Assembly: GCF_046533115.1 (NCBI RefSeq) | Contig: NZ_JAJQRC010000005.1 | Location: forward strand, 46,906-110,905 | Source: JAIRMO01 sp046533115 | Lineage (GTDB): Bacteria > Spirochaetota > Spirochaetia > Treponematales > Breznakiellaceae | Direction of reading: 5' to 3' | DNA: 64,000 nt | Part shown: positions 25,397-33,639 of the stretch, piece after piece | Layout: each line of letters begins with the position of its first letter | How positions within the stretch are numbered: the first letter of the stretch is position 1 | Program-made: the position numbers and the translations under genes | Notes under the pieces: model-generated | Told to the model about the DNA's origin: nothing | What the model saw: only the letters and a program-made list of their open reading frames with translations | Database searches by the model: none

Positions 25397-27982
25397 ATGT
25401 TCGGCTTCCTAAAAAAAATATTCCGCTTTCCCCGCCTCCGGCAGGAGAAGCCCGATGCAGATGCACTTATTGAAGAAAAATGGGACGCCGATTTTTCCAA
25501 ACCCCTCCGGGTCCGTTTTGATATTAAATCAGAAAATTCCCATGATGCCTATATTCAAAACAACGCCCTGGTTTTGGGCTTAAAAAAAAATAACTGCATT
25601 GCCTGGGTAACGGATCCCCTGTACCGTTACGGGGACCAGGTCCTTGAGGCCCGGATAAGCCTGAATCCCCTGGGGGGTTACGCTGCGGCGGGGCTGATGT
25701 TCCGGATGATAGATGAAGGGACCTTTTATTCGGCGCTGTTTTCCAGCAAGGGCTACTTCCGCCTGGATGTGGTTCGGAACAACGCACCCCTGACCCTGGC
25801 GGGCTGGACCGAGCTGCCCCCGGACCCGGCGAGTCCCCCGGGGACGGAAGGCCCCCGGGCCGTATCCTTGACCCTTATTGCCTACGGGGATCATCTGCTG
25901 CTGCTCGTCAACGGCCGCTGGGCCGCGGAACTCCGGGACACGACCATCCCCGCGGGCCGGATCGCGTTTTGCCTTGCCTCCTACGAGGCGGCTCCACCCC
26001 GGGGAGACCCACCCGCCTATACGGCCCGGGCTTCCCTGGAATCCCTCTCCGTAGAATCCCGCATTGAGGAGGTGGCCGCCCGGTACGAAGCCTGGGCCGA
26101 TAAGCCGGACATCGATCCCCAAAGCCGCTTCCGGCTGGCCGAAACCTTTACCGCCATGGGCCAGTCCCAGGCGGCCCTGGCGCAGCTGGAAAAAGCCTGG
26201 GAAACTCCGGGGCTCTTAAAGGAGCCCCGGGAACTCCTCCTGGCAGGCCGTTTGGCCCTGGCCCTGGAACTCACCGGGGCGGCCGAAGCTTACCTCAATG
26301 CCTGCCTTGCAGCCGGTTCGGATACCCCCCCGGGCAGGGAAGCCCTCGTTGAAAAGGCCAAACTCCTCTATATGACGGGAAGATTTGAGGAACTCAGGGG
26401 CTTTGGGGAAGAAGCGGTGAAGATCCTGCCCGATAACGGGGCGCTTTGGACCTTCCTGGGTCACGTCTATTTGGAATTGGTCCGCTATGAGGAGGCGGCC
26501 CGGTGTTACGACCGGTCCTTTGCATCGAACCGGGAAAACGGACTTCCCGCTAAAAACGCCGCCAACGCCTATGAGCTTGTAGGCCGCCCGGGGGACGCCC
26601 TGGACCGTTACCTTACGGCGGGACGGGTGTTTCTCTCCCAGGGCAATTATGCGGATCTGGGGAACCTGATCCCCAAGCTCCTCACCCTGGGTAAGGAAAA
26701 TTGGGAGGCCCGGGGATTGGTGGGGAAGTGGGCTTTTGGCATCGAGGATTGGACCACGGCGGCCAAGGAATTTTCCCGGGCGGAAGGGCTGCGGAAAAAA
26801 GCCCCTCCCCCCCTCCCCCCGGAGGATCCGGCCCTGGTTTTTCTCCGGGGCCTCCTTCTTTTGCGGGAGGGGAACCGGGCAAAAGCCCTGCCCCTGCTGG
26901 AGAAAGCCGCGGCCCTGGAACCGGACTATGCCCTGTTCCGGTTCCGTCTGGCCGAGACCCGGTTCCTCCTCCAAGGGGATCCCCGGGACCCGAAGCTCCT
27001 CGCGGACCTGGAGGCCGCCCTGGCCCTGGCCCCGGAGGACGGCTGGGTAAGGAACCTGGCCGCCCAGATCGCCCTCAGTAGGGGTGCGCCGGAGGAGGCC
27101 GAAGCCCATCTGGAAAAGGCCGCCCAATCCCTGGGGGAGGTACCGGCCATCCGGGTGAACCGGGGGGTGATGTATTACCTGCGGGGCTCCCTGGATAAGG
27201 CCCTGGAGGTCCTGTCCGCGGAGAAGGACCAAGACCCCGAAGGGGTAATGGCCAACTGCGGGGGAAACCTCCTGGTCCGCTCCGGCCGTTATGAGGAGGC
27301 GGATGGGTATTACCGGAAGGCCCTCTCCATCGACCCCGGCAATATTGAATACCTCTGTAACCGGGCGTCCTGCCTTATCGAGCTGGGGGCCTACGGCGAG
27401 GCCGACACCATTCTGACCCAGGTCCCGGTTCCCACGCCGGCGGTGCTGGACTTGATCGCCTTTGTGGCGGTAAAAAAAGGGGAATATGCCCGGGCCGAAG
27501 CCGCCTCTCAGGCCGCCCTGGAAGCGGACCCCCACTATGTCCCCTCCCTGCTCTCCCTGGGGTGGATCTACCGTACCCAAAGCCGCTGGGACGATCTGGG
27601 GAGGATAATTTCTTTGCTGGACCAGGAGGCGTTGACCGGGGAATATTCCGCCCGGCGAGACGATCTTGCCCGGCAGCTTGAGGAGGGGGTATCGAGGCTC
27701 ATCCCCTGCGCCTCCTGCGGCCGAAGCTGGCGGGTACCCCGTTCCCCGGAGCCTGCCCCGCCCATACGGCTTTTCGCGATGCCCCCGGACGAACTCCCCG
27801 CAGGGACCTGCCCTGAATGCGGCAGCACCTACTGTATAGGCTGCGGCAAAACCCATCTGGATACGGACAACCGCTTTGTCTGCCCCCGATGCGGTAGGGC
27901 CCTCAAACTCATCGACGAGGGGTTAAAACGGCTTATCTATGACTGGGCGGCCGGGGAGATAGGAGTGAACAGTGCGGAGTGA
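25397..27982 (+). CDS. TPR protein with N-terminal beta-sandwich and C-terminal zinc ribbon
   Basis: The ATG at 25397 (MFGFLKKIFRF) gives about 861 residues; an earlier in-frame start would overlap the neighbour's start. Residues about 25-190 look like a concanavalin-like beta-sandwich (NALVLGLKKNNCIAWVTDPL; ARISLNPLGGYAAAGLMFRM). About 15 TPR-like repeats follow (DAGRVFLSQGNYADLGNLIP; RYEEADGYYRKALSIDPGNI). The last 85 residues carry Cys clusters CASC, CPEC, CIGC and CPRC that should bind two zinc ions. No signal peptide is seen, so it is probably cytoplasmic. The combination suggests a scaffold, but no function is known. The gene is unusually GC-rich. Confidence 0.82.
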   Translation: MFGFLKKIFRFPRLRQEKPDADALIEEKWDADFSKPLRVRFDIKSENSHDAYIQNNALVLGLKKNNCIAWVTDPLYRYGDQVLEARISLNPLGGYAAAGLMFRMIDEGTFYSALFSSKGYFRLDVVRNNAPLTLAGWTELPPDPASPPGTEGPRAVSLTLIAYGDHLLLLVNGRWAAELRDTTIPAGRIAFCLASYEAAPPRGDPPAYTARASLESLSVESRIEEVAARYEAWADKPDIDPQSRFRLAETFTAMGQSQAALAQLEKAWETPGLLKEPRELLLAGRLALALELTGAAEAYLNACLAAGSDTPPGREALVEKAKLLYMTGRFEELRGFGEEAVKILPDNGALWTFLGHVYLELVRYEEAARCYDRSFASNRENGLPAKNAANAYELVGRPGDALDRYLTAGRVFLSQGNYADLGNLIPKLLTLGKENWEARGLVGKWAFGIEDWTTAAKEFSRAEGLRKKAPPPLPPEDPALVFLRGLLLLREGNRAKALPLLEKAAALEPDYALFRFRLAETRFLLQGDPRDPKLLADLEAALALAPEDGWVRNLAAQIALSRGAPEEAEAHLEKAAQSLGEVPAIRVNRGVMYYLRGSLDKALEVLSAEKDQDPEGVMANCGGNLLVRSGRYEEADGYYRKALSIDPGNIEYLCNRASCLIELGAYGEADTILTQVPVPTPAVLDLIAFVAVKKGEYARAEAASQAALEADPHYVPSLLSLGWIYRTQSRWDDLGRIISLLDQEALTGEYSARRDDLARQLEEGVSRLIPCASCGRSWRVPRSPEPAPPIRLFAMPPDELPAGTCPECGSTYCIGCGKTHLDTDNRFVCPRCGRALKLIDEGLKRLIYDWAAGEIGVNSAE

Positions 27983-28030
27983 AGGCGGCATGGAACGGGA
28001 TATCGGCCCTTGACCGGCGGCCTAATGCGT

Positions 28031-28135
28031 TAGGACCCGCGCAAGAATAAAATGCAGGGCATTTTATTCTAATTGCTTACGCAATAAAGAAACAATATGA
28101 CCATTCGGTCATATTGTTTCTGCGCGGGTCCTAAG
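28031..28135. repeat. GGACCCGCGC hairpin cassette, copy 2 (full length)
   Basis: An outer stem GGACCCGCGC/GCGCGGGTCC encloses two perfect inner hairpins. One is GAATAAAATGC-AGG-GCATTTTATTC. The other is GAAACAATATGACC-ATTC-GGTCATATTGTTTC. They are separated by taattgcttacgcaat. The RNA would be a three-way junction. It lies between the TPR gene and the vapC stop codon. Confidence 0.85.
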
Positions 28136-28136
28136 G

Positions 28137-28538
28137 TCACCAAATGTATTTTAGTCCGTCTTCTTTATAGATTTTAATTCTTGCATCTTTACTCACCAAT
28201 AGGTATGCGTTTTTTATACATTGATATATTAACATTCTATCAAATGGATCTTTATGGGTATTTTTTTTAGGAAGATACAAGCTGTTTAATGCATCTGCCG
28301 GTTCTAATGGGATTAATTCAAATCCCATTTTTTTACAATATTCAGGGATCTTTTTTATGTCAAACGAATCCATTATTAACTTTCCAATAGCATATTTTAA
28401 TGCAATTTCCCATAATGATACTGCGCTTACTAATATTTCATTGTCAGCATTCTTTATTTCTTGTACCGCCCTTTTAGATAATTCATTGGTTTTCCCTATG
28501 GACCATAATAAGGTATGGGTATCTAATAATAACCTCAT
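28137..28538 (-). CDS. vapC: PIN-domain toxin of a type II toxin-antitoxin pair (VapC type)
   Basis: This 133-residue PIN-fold ribonuclease has its acidic metal-binding residues visible: Asp6 (LLLDTHTLLW), Glu44 (SLWEIALK), Asp97/Asp100 (KDPFDRMLI) and Asp118. Such toxins cleave RNA, often initiator tRNA, when the antitoxin is degraded. The ATG overlaps the antitoxin gene by 4 bases, the usual coupled arrangement. The pair is clearly AT-richer than the flanking GC-rich genes, which suggests horizontal transfer. The stop codon is close to the repeat cassette at 28031-28135. Confidence 0.9.
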   Translation of the reverse strand: MRLLLDTHTLLWSIGKTNELSKRAVQEIKNADNEILVSAVSLWEIALKYAIGKLIMDSFDIKKIPEYCKKMGFELIPLEPADALNSLYLPKKNTHKDPFDRMLIYQCIKNAYLLVSKDARIKIYKEDGLKYIW

Positions 28539-28774
28539 GGTAATCCCAATAATTCCTCAGCTGTCATTTCAAAATCATCCCTAAATTCAATCTTGGCTTT
28601 CCCGTCCAAAATCCCAATTTTTCGTTTAAATTTTTTTCCTTCATCATACGGAACAATCATGGCTATGGGTTTTTTAGTCTTACCATACAGTATCCCTACT
28701 TTCTTTCCACTCTGTACTTCTTTAAGAATCTCAGAGAAATGGGTTTTTATCTCTCCGACTGCCATTGCTTTCAT
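28535..28774 (-). CDS. Antitoxin of the Phd/YefM type
   Basis: The preferred start is ATG at 28774 (MKAMAVGEIKTHFSEIL), giving 79 residues. An ATG further up at about 28825 would put the promoter and palindrome inside the gene. The N-terminal half matches the Phd/YefM DNA-binding fold (VGEIKTHFSEILKEVQSGKK; PIAMIVPYDE), and the C-terminal part (RDDFEMTAEELLGLP) is the flexible toxin-neutralising tail. It represses its own promoter together with the toxin. It overlaps vapC by 4 bases. Confidence 0.88.
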   Translation of the reverse strand: MKAMAVGEIKTHFSEILKEVQSGKKVGILYGKTKKPIAMIVPYDEGKKFKRKIGILDGKAKIEFRDDFEMTAEELLGLP

Positions 28775-28794
28775 AGATATAACTATGTCATGTT

Positions 28795-28811
28795 CTTGAC
28801 AACTTGTCAAG
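28795..28811 (-). promoter_or_regulatory. Operator palindrome and -35 of the toxin-antitoxin pair
   Basis: CTTGACAA-C-TTGTCAAG is a perfect 8+8 inverted repeat. On the minus strand it includes a consensus TTGACA, with a TAGTTAT-like -10 about 18 bases downstream, close to the preferred antitoxin start. This is the usual place for Phd-type autoregulation. Confidence 0.65.
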
Positions 28812-28831
28812 TTGTTTTCGTTCATAATCAA

Positions 28832-30163
28832 CTATCTCTCCAGCTTCCTGCATTCAAGATAAAACCGCTTTTCTTCCGCCTCCCCCATGGAAAAACTTTT
28901 CCGGGGCAGAGGACCGGAGCGGGCCACCGTCTCAAAGAGCCCTCCCTTGTCTATCGGCGGCAGGAGGAGCCCCACCGCCTTGGCGGAAGTCCCGGTCAGG
29001 CTAAAAAGCTCCTCCTCCCCGTGGATATAGTCTATGGAAACGGCGCCCTCCGGCCCCCGGCCCTTTTTGTCCGTGACCAGAGCATCCAAAAGAGGTTGCA
29101 GACTGTCTGTGGCAAGCCCCGGGGATTCCCAGGTTATCAGCGTATATTCCCCGCCGGCGATAAGTCCCAGGCGGTTTTGGGTGGCCCCTTTCCCCACCAG
29201 CCGGGAAAGCTCCTCCCGGTTTCCCAGGGTCTGGCTTGAAAAACCCGGCAGCCCGCCGAGGGCCGTGAGTACCTCCCCCGGGGACACCCCGAAAACCACC
29301 CGGTGGATAGGTTCAAACCCCAATCCCGGATCATAGATATTTTCCACCTCCACCAGGGCCCACCGGGCGGGATGGTTCATCAAATCCGGCCCCGGGTTTT
29401 CCTGCTTGTAGTTCTCCCAGACCGCCTTGGCCGTAGCCAGGGAATGGTTACCGTCCCCCGCGGCATAGAGAAAGGGTCCGTTTTCCCCCCCCTGCCGGGC
29501 CAGCGCCTCAAGCCCCTGGGCAAGAAAAGCCCAGTCCCCTTCCTCCTCCAGCAGCCAGCCCGTAACCTTGCCCGAACCCATCATCAGGGGGGTCTCGTAG
29601 GCCGGGGGCCTCCGCCGGGCCCGTTCGCCCAGGCTGGGCAAAAGGCGGTCCCCCGCATCGTTGATAAGCAGCAGGATGTGGGGAATTTCCAGGGCCGCTC
29701 CCCGGCGGATCTCCATCCGTGGCGGGAGCCGTTCCGGCACGGTCCCCTCGGTGGTTCTGATAAGCAGCCGGGACTCGGGGGCCCAATCGTACTGTTCCAG
29801 GTCTACCGTCAGGACCACGCCCCGCCTGCAGGGGTGAAAGGGGGTCGCCCGCTCGACATATATACAAGCCCGCCGGGGGGGAGCAAAAACCCCTCCCCGC
29901 AGCATGCGCTCCATGGCGGCGTGGATATGGCGGATCCGTTCCGTTCTGCCCGCATCCGGCAGGTACACCTCGGGAAAAATCATAGCCAGGGTGGACGGGG
30001 CATCCCCCACATAAGCCGCAATCTTCTCCCAATAGGCCCGGTTCTGGGTAAACTGATCGCAGGCAATAACCGCCCATTTTTCCAGATCCACCCCCTCCTG
30101 GGGAAGCATAATTTCGGGAACCGCCGTACCCAAATCCGCGAGCCGCTGATGTATATCCGCCAT
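28832..30163 (-). CDS. DUF1015 family protein
   Basis: The ATG at 30163 (MADIHQRLADLG) has a strong GAGGAGG ribosome-binding site and gives 443 residues; a longer frame upstream has none. The protein belongs to the DUF1015 family, with the signature GDGNHSLATAKAVWENY near residue 235 and EGVDLEKWAVIACDQFTQN near the N-terminus. The family is widespread in anaerobes and spirochaetes, often beside serine-biosynthesis genes. It is cytoplasmic and its activity is not established. Its stop lies just upstream of the antitoxin frame, on the same strand, but the toxin-antitoxin pair has its own promoter. Confidence 0.88.
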   Translation of the reverse strand: MADIHQRLADLGTAVPEIMLPQEGVDLEKWAVIACDQFTQNRAYWEKIAAYVGDAPSTLAMIFPEVYLPDAGRTERIRHIHAAMERMLRGGVFAPPRRACIYVERATPFHPCRRGVVLTVDLEQYDWAPESRLLIRTTEGTVPERLPPRMEIRRGAALEIPHILLLINDAGDRLLPSLGERARRRPPAYETPLMMGSGKVTGWLLEEEGDWAFLAQGLEALARQGGENGPFLYAAGDGNHSLATAKAVWENYKQENPGPDLMNHPARWALVEVENIYDPGLGFEPIHRVVFGVSPGEVLTALGGLPGFSSQTLGNREELSRLVGKGATQNRLGLIAGGEYTLITWESPGLATDSLQPLLDALVTDKKGRGPEGAVSIDYIHGEEELFSLTGTSAKAVGLLLPPIDKGGLFETVARSGPLPRKSFSMGEAEEKRFYLECRKLER

Positions 30164-30301
30164 AAACTCCTCCTCATCGTGGAACCACCCTAGAAAGGTA
30201 CAGAAAAATACCCTTTTTCTCAATAGCGGCTATACACCCGGCAATGCTCAGTTTCAACAAAGGACCGGAAAAACCACGAACTTCACGAACTGGGGAAATA
30301 A

Positions 30302-30462
30302 TTAACCACGAACCACACGAACAGCACGAACTTTTGCTTCGATAGTCCGGAATTTATGCCCGAAATCTCTTCTTTGTTCGTGGGAAAGCAGGAAAGAACT
30401 ATCGGTGAAAGCGCCAATTTGTCTTTGTTTCTGTTCGTGTGGTTCGTGAGGTTTGTGGTTAA
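30302..30462. repeat. Dispersed inverted-repeat element, family A, full copy 2
   Basis: TTAACCACGAACCACACGAA at the left and TTCGTGTGGTTCGTGAGG...GGTTAA at the right are terminal inverted repeats. The interior matches copy 1 at 3240-3406 (ttttgcttcgatagtccgga, ttcgtgggaaagcaggaaag). A further half-unit (accacgaacttcacgaac) precedes it at about 30273. It occupies most of the 524-base gap before kdgK. The remaining part (30480-30687) is low-complexity ctcctccc-type sequence with an isolated cgccttcgtgg motif. Confidence 0.75.
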
Positions 30463-30687
30463 AATCTCTCCTTGGGACCCTTGCGTAACATGAGTAAATA
30501 AATCTATATTACCCCCGGAGTCCACTCCTCCCTCCTAACTCTTCTCCTTCCCTTTTTCGCCTTCGTGGTCGAATTCTCTTGCTCCCCTGTATCAGGCATA
30601 TTAGTGTTTACAAGGTACTAGAGAGTGTCAATATAAAATGGAATTATCTGCATGAGGTGAATATCCAGGTAAATTAATTTTATGCTT

Positions 30688-31788
30688 TTACCGTTTAACC
30701 CTGCCGCTACGGTCACCCTTCATGAGGGCAAAGACTTCTTCTTTGGTACTGTAATTAAAATCCCCGTAGATGGAATGGGCAAGACAGGAAGCAGCCTCCG
30801 CGAAAGATAACACATCCTGATCGGATTTTCCTAAGGTACTATCCAGATACCCAAAAATAAGTCCTGCGGCAAAGGCATCACCGCCGCCAATTCGATCAAC
30901 AATGTCCCGAATTTCATAGGGGGCGTATTGCCCATCGAAAAGAGGCGCGAATACCGAAAAATCACCGGCAGTATCGTATACCATGGCGCCCCAGTTATTA
31001 TGGCTTGCGGATATGCTCTCCCTTAAGGTGATCGCCACTTTCCGGATCCGGGGGTATTGCCGGACGATTTCCCGGGCTACCGAAGGGTACCGGTCGATAT
31101 CAAGTTTACCGGAATTCACATCGGTGTTACCCGCCTTTATGCCCAAAATGTCTTCCGCATCTTCCTCGTTACCAATGAGAATATCCGTATATGGCAAAAT
31201 TTTTCCCATGATTTTTCGTGCCAGTTCCCGTGGGGAGCAGGAAGCATCCCAATTCCAGAGTTTTTTGCGAAAATTGAGATCGCAGGAAACCGTAAGCCCC
31301 TTTTCATGGGCCTTTTGTACCGCTGCCAGAGCTGTTTCGGCACTGAGTCTAGACAGGGCAGGAGTGATACCGGAGAGGTGAAACCATTGGGCGCCCTCAA
31401 AAATAGCATCCCAAGGGTATTGTGCGGGGCTAACCAGGGTGATAGAAGCTCCTTCCCTATCATAGATAACGGTACTGGGCCGCTGATTGGCCCCCTTTTC
31501 CACAAAAAAAATCCCAAGCCGCCCCTGATTGACCCGCAGAATCCCTGAAGTGTCCACATTAAGGTTTCTAAGGGTTCCTACACAGGCATCTGCTATACTG
31601 TGCTGGGGGAGGGCGCTGACAAAACGGGTAGGACAGCCAAGCATACTTAATGAAGCGGCCACATTTGCTTCGGCGCCGGCAAAGGTCAGATCGGCCTGTC
31701 CCGGAAGAGATTGGCGGAATTTCAGATTGTTCAGTGCGGAAATACGGATCATGACTTCTCCAAACGTGACAACTTTTACCGGTTCCAT
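30688..31788 (-). CDS. kdgK: 2-keto-3-deoxy-sugar-acid kinase (PfkB family)
   Basis: This 366-residue cytoplasmic kinase of the ribokinase/PfkB family has the N-terminal substrate-binding motif FAGAEANVAASLSMLG and the C-terminal signature DRIGGGDAFAAGLIFGYL with catalytic base Asp304. It phosphorylates 2-keto-3-deoxy-gluconate or -galactonate at C6. A GGGAG ribosome-binding site lies in the end of the aldolase gene, one base away, so the two genes are coupled. With the dehydratase dgoD across the IclR gene it gives a full route from galactonate. E. coli uses the unrelated DgoK for this step, so a PfkB kinase here is an alternative solution. Confidence 0.9.
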   Translation of the reverse strand: MEPVKVVTFGEVMIRISALNNLKFRQSLPGQADLTFAGAEANVAASLSMLGCPTRFVSALPQHSIADACVGTLRNLNVDTSGILRVNQGRLGIFFVEKGANQRPSTVIYDREGASITLVSPAQYPWDAIFEGAQWFHLSGITPALSRLSAETALAAVQKAHEKGLTVSCDLNFRKKLWNWDASCSPRELARKIMGKILPYTDILIGNEEDAEDILGIKAGNTDVNSGKLDIDRYPSVAREIVRQYPRIRKVAITLRESISASHNNWGAMVYDTAGDFSVFAPLFDGQYAPYEIRDIVDRIGGGDAFAAGLIFGYLDSTLGKSDQDVLSFAEAASCLAHSIYGDFNYSTKEEVFALMKGDRSGRVKR

Positions 31789-31789
31789 T

Positions 31790-32455
31790 TTAACTCCCCC
31801 TAATATTCTTCCAAGTTTGCTGTGCAGCCTTTGCCCGTCGGTTTATTTCTTTCCAGTTGCCGGTCCTGATCAATTCCTTATTGGCGATCCAACTGCCGCC
31901 TATGGCGAGAATTTGTTCCATTTTTGCATAGGCGGCGAGATTTTCTTGGGAAATTCCACCGAGGGGAATGTAGTGTAAATCCAAATGCCGGAAGGGGGCA
32001 TCTATGCTCTTTAAAAAAGACAAGCCCCCCATGCCCTCTGCGGGAAAAAATTTAAGAATCCGGCAGCCAAGGGACAGAGCCAGCTCAATTTCAGTGGGGG
32101 TGGCTATACCAGGAGCAAAGGGAAGACCACACTGCTGCGCCTCTTTAATAATCGCAGGATTGGTCCCTGGAGCAACCCCAAAGGATACGCCGGGATATTT
32201 TTTGATCCGTTCAGCCTGCCCACTTTCGATAATAGTCCCAATACCAATCATCATTTCAGAAAATTTTCCGGCTATCAGGGAAATAGCGGGCTCTGCCGCA
32301 GGAGTGCGAAGAGCCAGCTCAATAGCCGTTACCCCTCCCTCTATAAGCGCTTGGACAACAGGTATCGCGGTATTTTCATCTTCAATTTCCAGGACGGCGA
32401 TGATCCCTTTTCTTTCAATTTCTTCCGAGATTTTCGACGGCATGATATAATTCAT
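31790..32455 (-). CDS. eda: 2-keto-3-deoxy-6-phospho-sugar-acid aldolase
   Basis: The ATG at 32455 (MNYIMPSKISEEI) has an AGGAG site 7 bases upstream; the longer frame would run into the operator. The product has 221 residues and is a class I aldolase. Schiff-base Lys135 lies in GCRILKFFPAEG, Glu46 and Arg50 in AIELALRTPAA, and the phosphate-binding loop is IPLGGISQENL. It splits KDPG or KDPGal into pyruvate and glyceraldehyde 3-phosphate. Sequence alone does not separate Eda from DgoA; the dgoD partner favours the galactonate product. It is the first gene of the eda-kdgK operon. Confidence 0.92.
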   Translation of the reverse strand: MNYIMPSKISEEIERKGIIAVLEIEDENTAIPVVQALIEGGVTAIELALRTPAAEPAISLIAGKFSEMMIGIGTIIESGQAERIKKYPGVSFGVAPGTNPAIIKEAQQCGLPFAPGIATPTEIELALSLGCRILKFFPAEGMGGLSFLKSIDAPFRHLDLHYIPLGGISQENLAAYAKMEQILAIGGSWIANKELIRTGNWKEINRRAKAAQQTWKNIRGS

Positions 32456-32470
32456 AGTTATATCTCCTAT

Positions 32471-32523
32471 TGTTTCATTATTATGCAACTGTTTCATTTT
32501 ATGATAAATAGGTAATTTGTCAA
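32471..32523 (-). promoter_or_regulatory. Promoter and TGAAACA operator of eda-kdgK
   Basis: On the minus strand: TTGACA (32523-32518), a 16-base spacer, TAAAAT (32501-32496), then two TGAAACA direct repeats (32496-32490 and 32477-32471) exactly 19 bases apart. The repeats cover the transcription start, so binding would repress. The same arrangement is found in front of dgoD. Confidence 0.75.
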
Positions 32524-32742
32524 TACCAGCTTGGAAAAATCATAGAATACTAATAAAATGAGATCGTTCAAAATATCTAATTTTGAAAAAAGCAATCTTG
32601 GATTTGGGATGTTTCGTATGCCTTAATTCCTTATATAATAAAGATTTAAGACTGAGAAACACTAAAGTCAGTCTAAAAACGGGTGATGTTTCAAAACTGG
32701 CTCAAATGACAACCAACCGACAAAAGGGATTATTTCATTATT

Positions 32743-33534
32743 ATGGAAAAAATGGAAAAAAATGATCAGGTCAGCGCGGTGGTAAGGACCATGCAGATCC
32801 TCGAAATTCTCAGTAGGGAAGAATCATTGGGCCTTACGGAAATCGCCCGGCGGAGCCATATCCATAAAAGTACGGTTTTTCGCTTTTTGAATACCCTTTC
32901 CCGACTTGGTTATGTATACCGGGATTCTCTCACCGATCGATATGGCCTTTCCCTAAAATTGAATGCCTTAGTGGGTATCCGTTCGGGTTCCCAGGATATT
33001 TTGCGCTATTCTTCATCGGTCCTGGAACATCTTGCCCGGGAGACCGGCGAGACCATTCACCTTGCTTTATTGGAAGATGGCGCCCTGATTTACCTACGTA
33101 AAATCGAATCCCGGCATTCATTACGGGTAGCTACGATGGGATCCTCGGTAGGTGCCAGTGTCCCTATGTACTGTACCGGGCTGGGAAAGGCGATTTTAGC
33201 CTGGTTTCCCCTAAACGAGCAGGAAAAATACATCGCCCACCAGGTATTTACCCAATATACCGGCGCCACCATTACCGATGGGCCGTCGTTATTAACGGAA
33301 CTTGCGAAGATAAAGGAGCAAGGCTATGCCTTTGACCGACAGGAACATGAGGAAGGGATTGTATGTGTCGCGGCTCCGATAGTTACTTCCGGCCAGCTGC
33401 CCATAGCGGCAATTAGCATTGCAGGTCCTTCGGTACGGATGGGAGATGAAACCCTGCATCACTATGTTGACCTTATTCTTGCCGCTTCTCGTGAAATTTC
33501 AGAAAAACTCGGTATTATGAAGGATGTAATCTAA
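32743..33534 (+). CDS. IclR-family regulator of sugar-acid metabolism (KdgR-like)
   Basis: The protein has 263 residues. An N-terminal winged helix-turn-helix (residues about 10-65: VVRTMQILEILSREESLGLT; RRSHIHKSTVFRFLNTLSRL) is followed by the IclR effector domain (about 80-255: HLARETGETIHLALLEDGAL; SVPMYCTGLGKAILAWFP). It lies between the divergent eda-kdgK and dgoD units, which carry identical paired TGAAACA operators, so it is the likely repressor, released by a keto-deoxy acid. Its own start lies in TTTCATTATTATG, which matches 13 bases of the eda operator region and may give autoregulation. Confidence 0.93.
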   Translation: MEKMEKNDQVSAVVRTMQILEILSREESLGLTEIARRSHIHKSTVFRFLNTLSRLGYVYRDSLTDRYGLSLKLNALVGIRSGSQDILRYSSSVLEHLARETGETIHLALLEDGALIYLRKIESRHSLRVATMGSSVGASVPMYCTGLGKAILAWFPLNEQEKYIAHQVFTQYTGATITDGPSLLTELAKIKEQGYAFDRQEHEEGIVCVAAPIVTSGQLPIAAISIAGPSVRMGDETLHHYVDLILAASREISEKLGIMKDVI

Positions 33535-33554
33535 ACTTTTTACTAAAAATTTAT

Positions 33555-33613
33555 TTGACAATATTTTTTTTCTCTGATATACTAAAATGAAACATATTAA
33601 TATTTTTGAAACA
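33555..33613 (+). promoter_or_regulatory. Promoter and TGAAACA operator of dgoD
   Basis: TTGACA (33555-33560), a 17-base spacer and TATACT (33578-33583) are followed by TGAAACA at 33588-33594 and again at 33607-33613, 19 bases apart. AAAATGAAACA and GAAACAATA flank as in the eda promoter. The operator overlaps the expected start of transcription. Confidence 0.78.
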
Positions 33614-33639
33614 ATAATATAAAGGTGCAGGAAAAAATA

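Noticed and set aside
26216..27856. A 546-codon frame antisense to the zinc-ribbon TPR gene
   Set aside because: It is a composition-driven shadow, rich in Gly/Pro/Gln without domain signatures.
32583..32765. A 60-codon plus-strand frame before the IclR gene
   Set aside because: It overlaps the regulator start, has no domain and no good ribosome-binding site.
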